A DNA stretch of 64,000 nucleotides from Sextonia rubra (lineage: Eukaryota > Streptophyta > Magnoliopsida > Laurales > Lauraceae): assembly GCA_037013555.1 (NCBI GenBank), contig JASUAD010000026.1:6510001-6574000 (forward strand). Reading direction: 5' to 3'. The translations under genes were made by a program, and so were the position numbers. Position 1 is the stretch's first letter. The number at the start of each line of letters is the position of its first letter. This document shows, piece after piece, positions 46,183 to 56,874 of the stretch. Under the pieces are notes generated by a model. The model ran no database searches. It saw only the letters and a program-made list of their open reading frames with translations, and was not told the DNA's origin.

Positions 46183-48779
46183 CATTCACTTCTCTTGATA
46201 TTAATCTATTTGGTAAATGGTGCTTAGAGAATGCTCAACTAGAAAGGTCTTCAGTAAATTAAGATATTGAAACAATTATTGAACATGAAGATGGAAGTAT
46301 TGAAATAAATTTTCAAACAGATTCAAGAGATACAACTCTTATAGTTTATCAAACTTTTTAAAAGTCTTATTCACATCCTCCATCAGTGGTAGGATCTTCC
46401 ATAAAAGAACTATCCCGAATCAAACAATGGAGCTAGAAATGTTCAAAGATCTAAAAGAAAAAGAATTAAAAAATAAATATTTTGAAAAAATTCAAAAAAT
46501 AAACAACAGAAATAAAAAAGGAAAAGCTTCTACATCAACTAATATATCTGACTTACCTAAAAAATTTAGTATAAAAACTGTTTTAGATAGATTAAGAGAG
46601 TAACAAGCTCCTACTCATCTTTCAATTCAAGGTCTTTATAAAGAAATTAATAATCAAAAGCGAGAAATAAGAGAATTAAAATGAAACTTAATTGAACTTC
46701 AAAAACTTAAACAACGTGTTGAGAATCTTGAATTTCACACACTCAAAAATTATCAAGAAAATATGATAATTTATAACGTCAAGAAAAATTTGATGAAAAC
46801 GTAAATGGTTTTGTAAACTCTTTAACAAGAATCCACCTCAAAAAATGGAAAACTCAAGTTACAATTAAGGTCAAAGACTTCTTTATTAAAGTACTCTGCT
46901 TACTAGATAGTAGTGCAGATGTTAATTTAATAAGAGAAGGATTAATCCCAACAAAATATTATGAAAAAGCCAAATATGAACTCAGCCTAGCAACTGCTAG
47001 TAATAAACTCCATATCCATTGTAAATTAAATAACGTCCATGTTTGCAAAAACGGAACATGTATAAAGACTAATTTCCAACTCAGAAAAGATTTAAACAAT
47101 GATGTGATCCTTGGAAATCCTTTTCTATAGATTCTACAGCCTTTTCAAATTGATTCATCAGGCCTTATAACTATTAAAGACAATAAAAAATCAGTTTTTG
47201 ATTTTGTTGAATCAACTCCTATTTAACATATCAATATCATTCAAAATCAAATTGCTTATAAAGAAAAACAAATTGCATATATTCAAGAAGATATGAATTC
47301 TTTAAGAATTGAAAAAGAATTACAAAATCCAGAATTCCAAAAAGATTTAATTCAATTTCAAAAATCTCTTGAAATAAAATGCTATTCTGACCTTCCTTCT
47401 GCCTTTTGGCACAGGAAACACCATACTATTTCTCTTCCATATATTGATAATTTCGATGAATCTCAAATTCCTACTAAAGCTTGACCTATTCAGATGAATA
47501 AAGACCATGTACAACTATGCACTAAAGAAATCATTGATCTTCTTACTAAAAAGTTTATGCAGAAATCACAATCCCCTTGGAGTTTTGCAGTGTTTTATGT
47601 AAATAAAGCGCCTGAATAAGAATGAAGTGTTCCCCGTCTTGTTATTAACTACAAGCCATTGAATAAAGTCTTAAAGTCCATCAAATATCCAATTCCAACT
47701 AAAACTGATCTTGTTAACCGTCTACCTGGTGCTTTCCTTTTTTTCCAAATTTAATCTTAAATCAGGATTTTGGCAAATTCGAATCACCTCGAAGGATAGG
47801 TATAAAACTACTTTTACAGTACCATTTGGCCATCATGTATGGAACATTATGCCATTCGATTTAAAAAATGCTCCTTCAAAATTTCAAAGAATAATGAATA
47901 ACATTTTTAACCTATATCAATTTTTACACTCGTCCATATAGATGACATTCTTGCGTTTTCAAAATCTATTTGTGACCATTGGAAATATTTAAATATTTTT
48001 AAAAAAGTTAGTATCAAGAATGGACTTGTCTTATCCTAAAAGAAAATGAAGCCTTTTCAAACAGAAATTCAGTTTCTTGGCTTTATAATTAAAAAAAGAA
48101 CTATTTCTCTAGTCCAAAGAGTTATTAAGTTTGCTTCCCAATTCCTGATGAAATTCTTAATAAAGAGTAGTTGCAACATTTTCTTGGATGCCTTAATTAT
48201 GTTTTTGACTTTTATAAAGATCTTGCTAAAGAAAGAAAAATCTTACAAATGTGCTTGACCAAAAATTCCATAAAATGGTCAGCTGCTCATACAAAAGCTA
48301 TTTAAAAAATTAAACAGAAAGTCCAAAATTTACCTTGTTTAATTATCCCTCATCTAAATTTATTAAAAATAGTTCAAACAGATGCATCTGAAATAGGTTT
48401 TGGAGGAATCCTTCTACAAAGAAATGTCCTTGGAAAAGAAGAAATCCTTTGTTTCACTTCTGGAACATGGACGCCCACTAAATAGAGTTATTCAACTATT
48501 AAAAAGGAAATCCTATCTATAGTAAAAAGTATAATGAAGTTTCAAAGTGATTTATTGAACAAAAACTTTTTATTAAGAATAGATTGTAAATCTGCTAAAG
48601 AAATTTTAGAAAAAGATGTAAAAAATCTTGCTACTAAGTAAATCTTTACTTGCTGGCAAGCTTTATTAGCTATATTTGACTTTGACATGGAGTATATTAC
48701 AGGGAAAAATAATTCTCTTCTTGATTTTTAATCTCGTGAGTTTTTATAGGGATAAAAGAATGAAGCCTTGGCAAATTAG
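46183..48779 (+). pseudogene. ORF1 fragment: protease, reverse transcriptase, RNase H (copy 9)
   Basis: 46195-46420 matches the end of the 30K core and the SIKEPSR segment. The sequence then jumps to the LEMFKDLKEKELKNKYFEK region before the coiled coil (about 46690-46730). The protease motif reads DSSAD at 46906-46920, Gly changed to Ser. Reverse transcriptase starts at 47293-47484. The palm contains FDLKNAPSKFQRIM, and the catalytic motif reads HIDD at 47935-47946, Tyr changed to His. RNase H is near 48370-48730 (QTDASEIGFGGILL). It ends with TAG at 48777. Many stops. Confidence 0.86.
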
Positions 48780-48820
48780 ACCCTTTTCTCCAGTCCCCAA
48801 CTAATAAAGTTTCTTCCATT

Positions 48821-50084
48821 ATGAACACTACACCTTTATCCAGAAAATCCAGCGGCAATTATCTTGAGAGATGGGGAGCAACCCATACTTTTAATATTCC
48901 TCAATTTCAAAGCCCATCAAGCCCTGTATCTAGAAAACCTTAAGCTTCACAAGCCCAATATTTTGCCATAAAAGCACCCTTGAGAATTTATTCCTTAGAT
49001 GACATGTCTTATACAGATACCATTTCTATTGAACATCTTAGCCAACCCCTTTTTTCTCCTGATCACTTATTTATCCAACCTCTTGACTATAAAGTCTATG
49101 AACAGATTCTGATTAGAACTGGTACCTGTACTATTGATCATACAGATAGATCAAAAAATTCATACTTAAATTCTTTACCACCTAATATTACTACCTCTAT
49201 TCAAAAATCAAAATCCTATATGTTCTCTCTGCAGAAGACTAGGGACGACCTCTTCATATGCCTCAAAGGCTTGATTCAGAAGTTATTTTTAATTATTATG
49301 ATTATATTTCTGCTTGGAAAGTCATCCTCTATTATCAAAACCCATCCTTCCAGCATTCCTAGTTTATCAGATTCAAATCAAACTCTCATAAAATACCTAT
49401 GTGGTTCTTCACAGAATTCTGGATTCTTTTTGGTGCCACTAAAGACATCCTTCCTCAAGCACTTCTTCCTCTTTATGAATCCTATTCTGCATCATTTAAA
49501 GCTCTTCTCAATTAGAAGAAAAAAAGCCTTTATCAGCACCTACAACTTGCAACAGAACCTTATGTTACTATGTGGTTTTATCGTAAGCAGGAGATTCCTT
49601 GGTTCTTGAAATGGAATTTTTATAAAGAAATGGACTTCAGTACACGAGTTTTATCTCGAATGATTTATATCAAGTTTTGGAATCAATTTGATTATACTGC
49701 AATACTCTAGAAATATTCTACCGATCAAGCTATAAAGCCATCATTCTCTGAAGTTCTTAAAACTCTTGAAAAAGAAAATAAAGGCTTCATCCAGCAAGTG
49801 ATATTGACAAACAAAAGAATTCTAGTTCAGCCTCTCCTTCTGCTTCTTATGCAACAGCAGATTTGCTTTAACTAAAAACAGAACTTCAAAAGGAAATTAT
49901 TGAACAAATACAAAAAGAATGGTCATCTGAAAATTCTCTATTAAGTTTTGGTCAGCAGCTGCATCATCTTTGGGCTGATGACAATCCTTTTGAAAATATT
50001 GCTCTTGAACCAGATACAGATGCTAATGAGACAAAAAGTGGTAATGAAGGATTCATATTTATCCAAAGAGAAGGAAAAAAATAA
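48821..50084 (+). pseudogene. ORF2A, unknown function (copy 9)
   Basis: ATG 48821, 41 bases after ORF1, with acceptor-like TTTTCTCCAG just upstream. 48980-49609 is open for 209 codons, but a missing base near 49190 puts the second part of that frame out of phase with other ORF2A copies, so only the portion to about 49190 is authentic sequence (RIYSLDDMSYTDTISIEHL, PDHLFIQPLDYKVYEQI). The tail at 49700-50084 keeps the charged C-terminus. Confidence 0.75.
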
Positions 50085-50768
50085 AGCCAAGACAAGACAT
50101 ATGCTTTATCAAGCCACTCAATTTCCCACAAAGCAATCATGACAATCCACTATTCAGAATAAAGTTCATCTACAGTGAAGATTGTAATCTTATCCAACAG
50201 TCCTGAAGCTCATGAAATTTGTCATCACATGAAATGAAATGAAAATGTAGTGTAAATTTAGTTGTAATGAAATGTAACTTATGTTTGTTATGACTATAAA
50301 TAAGTGTAGTCTTCCTCATGCACAGGTAAGAGTTGGAATACCAATCAAAATCTAGCCTTCCTTCCACCACCATCTCCTCTCTCCTCTCCCTTCCGCTTTT
50401 GTATACCCACCATCTTCCGCATTTGGTATCAAAGCCAAGTTGGTGTCAAATTTGTAATCTAGTGCTTTGGCAATATAAAGTCATTTTGTGAGTATTTCTT
50501 CAAATATCTTTGTTATGTTATGCTTTGATTTTGCTTAAGGAATTGCTGACTCAGAAGCACAAACGTCAAAAGTCTTAATACTCACTTCTGAATTTGTTAT
50601 TATTAAGAAATTTTAATTATACTCCACCCGGAGTGAAGCTGAGGTAGCCATTGTTATCATTGTTGTTAGCCGTGTGAAGGTGTTTAAGGTATTTTGTTGG
50701 TGTGTAAATTATCTATTTCGTTAGATACTCGTGGTGGATTTGGTTAAAATAACTCTATAATACAAATT
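50085..50768 (+). promoter_or_regulatory. Viral intergenic region (copy 10)
   Basis: TATAAATA at 50295-50302. Primer site TGGTATCAAAGCC at 50424-50436, one mismatch to the common TGGTATCAGAGCC. Donor-like GTGAGT at 50488-50493. An eight-codon upstream ORF (MLCFDFA, stop) at 50515-50538. The movement-protein ATG is at 50769. It joins ORF2A of copy 9 to copy 10. Confidence 0.88.
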
Positions 50769-52640
50769 ATGGCTAAGCTTATTAAAAAGTTTGTACCTTT
50801 TTCTTTCTCATCATCAAATTCCCTATCTTCTATGTCTATTAAAAATAGTGAAGAAATCAGTTATGACGATTTAGATCAACTTATTTGTGACTGGACTATT
50901 CCAACCGTAAATAAAAATGAAATTTATAAAATTGAAAGTTTTCAATTAAAATCAAGTTAGAAAGTAAAAACCATTGAAAGAACTGAATTCATTGCCAGTA
51001 ATATTCAGCATCTTTCTTTAATCAGTCCCATGAAATAAAGGAGTATGTTAAAACATACAATTATATTCATTTTGGATTAGTGCAAGTTGCTAAAGCCTTT
51101 AACACGACTTGGACTTCGAATAAAAGCTCTCATCTATGTTCAAGATGCAAAGCATAAAAAATTTAGTGATTCATTACTTGGAATGGTTGAATCAAATTTG
51201 GCGAATGACCTTACTTTCTTCAATTGCTTTCCAAATTTCTTTGTTTCCCTTGTAGATCCAGGTGCACATGAAGCTCTTACTCTTGCTATTCAGACAAAAG
51301 GTTTTGATATGAATCCTCATAATCAAAATCTAGCTCTTATGTATAGAGTCTATTATAAACTCATAAATTCAATTGTTTCAGGCATAGCCTATTCCCATCA
51401 AGCAAAAGGTATGACTACTTTATTCTAAGATAATTTCAAAAATAAAGTTAATATTTCAAAACTCATACTATGGAATGATATTAATCAATCTGCTAAATGG
51501 CACTTAGAAAGCACTCAACCTGAAAAGTCTTTAGAAAATCAAGATATTAAAACAATTATTGAACATGAAGATGGAAGTGTTGAAAAAAATTTTCAAACAG
51601 ATTCAAGAGATACAACTCCTACAGTTTATCAACCTTCTAGAAAATCTTATTCACGTCCACCATCGGTGGTAGGATCTTCCATAAAAGAACCATCTCGAGT
51701 TTCTGGCTCTACACCTAATGTAGACCTTCGACCTACAGGACTAGTGTATCCTTCTAATCAAGCTTCTCCATCTAATACATATAATCCTTTAGAATCCGAT
51801 TGCAATATAAACGTTATTGAATGCTGTGAAATTGAAAAAGAAATGTTAAAAAAGAATTTAGCTTTATATCCTCTCACAAAATCCTTTTTTAACCATGTTT
51901 CTCAAGAACATAAAGACTTTCTAAAAGCAAAATGGTATAAATATATGTATGATAATCAAAGAAATATTTATTTCTTTGATTGGCTTAAACTAGCCATAAA
52001 GAAAGCTTATAATACTGAAGATTTATCCATCAATATGATAACAAAATTAAGTTCATCTTGGATTATAGCTTCTACTAGTTCTTCTCCAGAAAGAACTAAA
52101 GAATCTATACATCCTCCATTACATCAAATCATTTATAAAGAAACTTCAGTTGTACCCATAAAAGATGTTGCAAAAATACAAGGAGACAAAGGTAAAACTG
52201 AATTTGTTTACAAATCAGATTTAAGTCATGTTTTAGAACAAAATAATTATACATATATAAACCTTCATAGTATTGGCCAACAAATGAATAGAATTGAAGT
52301 TAAAGTTGAAAATATTTTAAAATTTTATGGAACTACTTCTTCCTATAAAGTAATCAAGACACAATCTTTAAGTTTTCAAGGTAAAGCCCTTCTTGATCTA
52401 AAGTTAGAAAAGAACCCCTTAAAATTTTCAGACGAACTAATCAATCAATTATCTCATAGTTTTACAAGCATAAAACTTAAAGATAATAAAGAAAATGAAG
52501 ATGAGAAATCCATAAATGTTTTAGTTTCTAAAGCTTCGAGCACAAACTCAGAATTCTCTGTTTCTGATTCTATAGAAGAAAAATCAAATGAAAATCGAGA
52601 TGATCAAAATCAAGAATCTCTATAAATAAATAAAATATTA
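50769..52640 (+). pseudogene. Movement protein and linker (copy 10)
   Basis: ATG 50769 (MAKLIKKFVPFSFSSSN). Stop at 50958 (TAG) in place of a Tyr codon. 51087-51428 covers the second half of the 30K core. 51666-52625 is open for 319 codons, the longest viral frame in the window, covering SIKEPSRVSGSTPNVDLRPT, NHVSQEHKDFLKAKWYKYMY, the linker and the acidic ENEDEKSINVL segment. From about 51660 to 52480 it is nearly identical to copy 11, much closer than the flanking sequence. Confidence 0.87.
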
Positions 52641-53645
52641 AAAAGACAAAAACCAATAGTGCAGCAAAAACAAGAAATTATTATCCAAGACCTACTCCAG
52701 TCGATCTTTAATTTGAAGAACAAGCTATTCTTAATGGCTTTTGATTTGAAAACTCTTCAGTATATGAATGGAATGTAGATGGACTATCTGAATATCAAAT
52801 CTTGCAACTATGCAAACACATGATGATATATGCCACTACCATCATGGCTGCTAGCAGTAAATGCAGTCGTGCTTGGATTTACTAGGCAACTACATGGTTG
52901 GTGGGAAAAATACCTATCTGATACAGAAAGAAATGCTATATTAAATACAGTAAAACATTTTATTGGTAATTATATGAATGTAGAAGAAAAATAAAAAACA
53001 TAATTAATCGATTTTTCTTGCCCGACATTACTAGATTTTCATTGGTATAAAGATGTTTTCTTATCAAAACTCTATACAATCAATGCAAGCAATTTAGAAT
53101 TTTGGAAAGAAAAATTCATTCCTCGTCTTCCTAAACTTTTTGTAGAAAAAGTTAGAGAAGAATTAAAATCAGAAAAACATGGAAATTTAAATTATGGAAT
53201 GTATACATATGGTGATCTAATTCAAAAGATTAATAACGTCGGATTTTCATTATGCAATGAAATCAAACTTAAACGCCAAATTGAAAATAAAAGAAGAATC
53301 GGCAAGTATGAACTTGGTGATTTTTGTTTTCAATTTGGCATGGAACCATTAATCAGTCATTCCAGCCATAATAAAAAGAAAAACTTAAAAAGAAACCATC
53401 AAAAAAGAAAATCTAAATATTTTTCAACTCCACAATATTATATTCCCTCAAAAAGATATCATAAAAAATCTTCTCATAAAAACCCTTATAAAGAATTAAA
53501 GAAATCTTATACAAAAGATAATCCATCCACGTCTCATCCTAAGAAAAAAGAAATACAATGTTATAATTATAAAAAAAAAGGACATATAGCTCCTAACTGC
53601 CCAAAAATAAAAGTAAAAACTAAAAATAAACCAAAATTATCTTAA
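52641..53645 (+). pseudogene. Capsid region with zinc knuckle (copy 10)
   Basis: Contains GFTGQLHGWWEKYLSD-type sequence near 52875-52925. Two segments present in other copies are missing, near 52852 and near 52950. 53199-53645 is open for 148 codons: TYGDLIQKINNVGFSLCNEI, the basic tract and the zinc knuckle at 53559-53600, which reads CYNYKKKGHIAPNC with Tyr at the second Cys. Confidence 0.84.
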
Positions 53646-54778
53646 AAGGATCCTCATCCTCATCCTTAGAATAATCTAGTTCCGCTGATAAAGATTATTC
53701 TTCAGATACATGTCATTGTAAAATATTTGACAATGAAATCCAGTAAGAATCTACTTATTCTTCCTCTTTATCTTTAAACATACTTTCTACTCCAGAAGAA
53801 CTGGTGTTAGAAATGTTTAAAGATCTCAAAGATAAAGAATTAAAAAATAAATATTTTGAAAAAATACAAAAATAAATAAAGGAAATAATAAAGGAAAAGC
53901 TTCTACTTCCAATAATATATCAGACTTACTTAAACAATTCAGTATTGAAACTGTATTAGATAGATTAAGAGAGCAGCAAGCTCCTCCTCATTTTTCAATT
54001 CAAAATCTTTATAAAGAAATTAATAATCAAAATCAAGAAATAAAAGAATTAAAACAAGACTTAATTGAACTTAAGAACTCAAACAACGTGTTGAGAATCT
54101 TGAATTTCACAGACTAAAAAATTATCAAGAAAATAATGATAATTTATAAAATCAAGAAAAATTTGATGAAAACTTGAATGGTTTTGTAAGTTCTTTAACA
54201 AGGAATCCATTTAAAAAATGGGAAACTCAAGTTATAATGAAGATCAAAGAATTCTCTATTAAACCACTCTATTAACTAGATAGTGGCGCGGATGTTAATT
54301 TAATAAGAGAAGGATTAATCCCAACAAAATATTATGAAAACACCAATAATAAACTTAATCTAGCTACTACTAACAAAAAACTACATATCAAATACAAATT
54401 AAGTAATGTTTATGTCTATAAAAACGGAACATGCATAAGGACTAATTTCCTTCTAGAAAAGGATTTAATCAATGATGTTATCCTTGGAAATCCTTTTCTA
54501 AAAATTTTATAGCCTTTTCAAATTGACTCATCAAGTCTAAAAACTATTTTAGACAACAAATAATTAAATTTTGATTTTATTGAATTAACTCCTATTCAAC
54601 ATATCAATATTATTTAGACAAAGTGTAAATAAGAATAAGATGTTCAAAACCATTCAAATATCCAATTCCAAATAAAACGAATCTTATTAATCATCTTTCT
54701 GATGTCTTCTTGTTTTCTACATTTGATCATACATCCAAATTTTGGTACCTTCAAATTCTTTCCGGAGGACAGATATGA
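53646..54778 (+). pseudogene. Coiled coil, protease and reverse transcriptase stub (copy 10)
   Basis: A Ser-rich tract of the CCTCATCCTTAGAATAATC type, a coiled coil near 54040-54090, and the protease motif DSGAD at 54279-54293. Sequence in the protease (NKLNLATTNKKLHIKYKL) is class B type. The stub of reverse transcriptase lies at about 54600-54778 and ends in TGA after GGQI. No catalytic motif. Confidence 0.85.
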
Positions 54779-54884
54779 AATTATTTTTCTTTTCCCAAGG
54801 AAAATAAAAATTTAGGTTATTGATAATTCTCATTTAGACCTATCTCTTACTCCTATCTACCTTCAGGAAGTATTCCTTCTCATT

Positions 54885-55979
54885 ATGACATCAAGCAAAG
54901 CTCCTACTTAGGAATCAAGCTTTTCCTTCATACCTACTTCCCAACAAATATCAATTCCCTTCTTCAATCTAGGATTATCTGTCACTTCACAAGAAGTTAT
55001 CAATGCCCATTGGAGTGCCATTCTCTTTGACAAAAGAAAAACCACTAAAAAAACCCTATCCAAAATTGCAAACCATATCCATGACTTAGAAAGCCAAATC
55101 CTTATGTGCCATAACATCCATCAAAGAGCACTATTATCCACCTATGCTGATGAAAAAACATCCAGAATTCACCTCCTGGAAAAGGTTAACACAGACCTTC
55201 CAGATGAGATAGCTACAAAAATTAGAGAAAAAACTATTTCTTATCAGATCAAGGAGCGATTAATGCTCAAAGCTCAATATATAAGCCAGGCAATTGGCTT
55301 TCCCAAATTGTTCTTGCCATCATATGAAGTTGATATCTCATATATCGAACAAGGATTAGTCCAAAGATTTTCTTTATGCAGAGATGATTTTGAAATGATA
55401 TAGCAGCTCCTTGCAATCATGCGTCATGCCTTTCGTAGCCTTGGAGTTACCAAAAGACAACTTCTCACGATATCATCCACTTTGGGTGAAAGATCAGAAA
55501 TTCAGTTTTATCAACCATATCAATTATGGACTATCTTGACTCATGAAGAAGGAGATTTAGTCTGCAAAAAATTCATCTCTACCTTAAATGATTACAAGCA
55601 TCTCCCTGTTGATTATCCAGCTCAATGGTATGAATCTCATGAAGTTGCTACAATGGAATGCAGCTTAGAACGTCTCCAAAATTATGATATAGCTTCTAAT
55701 CAATATCAAAGATTTCTCAATCTAAAAGGACATCTTGAATTTGCAAGTACATACAGATATGTTAAGTGTGATAGTCGAATAGTTGTTTGCATTGCTGATG
55801 ATCTTGCTGAGCAAACAACAGTGATACAAAATCCATATAAATCTGGACATATAACTCTTAATCAAATCATCAATGCTTATGAAGACATGTCTTTTGATAT
55901 TTCTGAAGAAACTCGAGAAGAGTTAATCCAATTATTCCATGGTGAATTAACAAATGAAGGTCGGGATGAGTACTTTTGA
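54885..55979 (+). pseudogene. ORF2B, unknown function (copy 10, best preserved)
   Basis: Start ATG 54885, TGA 55977-55979; the span equals 365 codons without a net shift. The first 70 codons have a few stops. 55104-55403 is open, then one TAG at 55401 replaces CAG, then 55419-55979 is open for 186 codons. Features: Ser-rich N-terminus, a Lys-rich amphipathic stretch (KTLSKIANHIHDLESQIL), FPKLFLPSYEVDISYIEQGL, SLCRDDFEMI, FRSLGVTKRQLLT, LERLQNYDIASNQYQRFLNL, and CDSRIVVCIADDLAEQTTVI. No signal peptide or membrane segment. I recognise no family. An acceptor-like CTACCTTCAG ends at 54866, 19 bases before the ATG. Confidence 0.78.
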
Positions 55980-56874
55980 TGCAAGTCTCCTATAATACTA
56001 TGCCTACCATAAAGATCCTTCCTATAAAAGCTTTTTTTAAAGCATTGGAAGGATGAGAAAAGCTTTTTCTACTAGCCCATCAATGAGTTTTTAGAAAAAG
56101 TACATGCAAAAGTACTAAAAGACAAAGCATATCTCTCATAAGAATGAAGTAGTATTTTATTACCGACATGCACATCCATGAAGAACTTATCTCCAAAAAG
56201 GGAAAAGAAATAAAGACATGACATATACCTTATCAAGTCACTCAAAGCAATCATGACATCTCACTATTCAGAATAAAGTTCATCTGCAGCACAGATTGTG
56301 ATTTTTGCCTACAGTTCAGAAGCATCATGAAATTTGCTGGGACATTAAATGAAATGCACATTCAGTCTAAATTCAATTGTAATGAAATATAAATTATATT
56401 TGTTATGACTATAAGTAATTCTAGCCTTCCTCATGTACAAACTAGAGTTGGAATACCAGTCAAAATCCAGCTTGCTTCCACAACCATCTCCTCTCTCCTC
56501 TCCCGTCCGCTTTTGTATACCTACCACCTTCTCCATTTGGTATCAAAGCCAAGTTCGCATCTAGTTTATAATCAAGTATCGTTGCAATATAAAGCAATTT
56601 TGTGAGTATTTCCTCATTTATCTTTATGTTTTGATTTTGTTTAAGCAATTGCTGACTCAGAAGCAAAAACGTCAAAAATCTTAATATTTGATTGTATGTT
56701 TGTTATTATTGAGAAATTTTAATCATATTCCACATGGAGTGAAGCTGTTGTAGCCATTGTTGTTGTCGTTGTTAGCCGTGTGAAGGCATTTAAGGCATTT
56801 TGTTGGTGTGTAAATCCTCCATTTTGTTGGATACTCGTGGTGGATTTGGTTAAAATAACTCTGTAATATAAATT
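55980..56874 (+). promoter_or_regulatory. Viral intergenic region (copy 11)
   Basis: The second type of class B 3' end (55980-56250), followed by A-like sequence. The TATA box is decayed to TATAAGTA at 56410-56417. Primer site TGGTATCAAAGCC at 56538-56550. Donor-like GTGAGT near 56600. The movement-protein ATG is at 56875. No gene otherwise. Confidence 0.86.

Larger units (their letters stand above)
46183..50084 (+). mobile_element. Endogenous pararetrovirus copy 9 (class A)
   Basis: Plus-strand class A unit that begins in the middle of the movement protein at the inversion junction. A separate deletion near 46420 removes the linker and capsid. Protease, reverse transcriptase, RNase H and ORF2A are present. 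It is followed in tandem by class B copy 10. Confidence 0.88.
50085..55979 (+). mobile_element. Endogenous pararetrovirus copy 10 (class B)
   Basis: Full-length class B unit with all modules: promoter, movement protein, linker, capsid region with two internal deletions, zinc knuckle, protease, reverse transcriptase stub, ORF2B. ORF2B here is the best preserved in the window. Confidence 0.9.

Noticed and set aside
49190..49609. Second half of the 209-codon open frame in copy 9 ORF2A
   Set aside because: A missing base near 49190 shifts it out of the frame used by the other ORF2A copies, so the apparent protein there is not authentic.
55104..55979. Long open frames of ORF2B considered as a host gene
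   Set aside because: The same frame recurs after the viral protease in five units with shared viral flanks, so it belongs to the virus.
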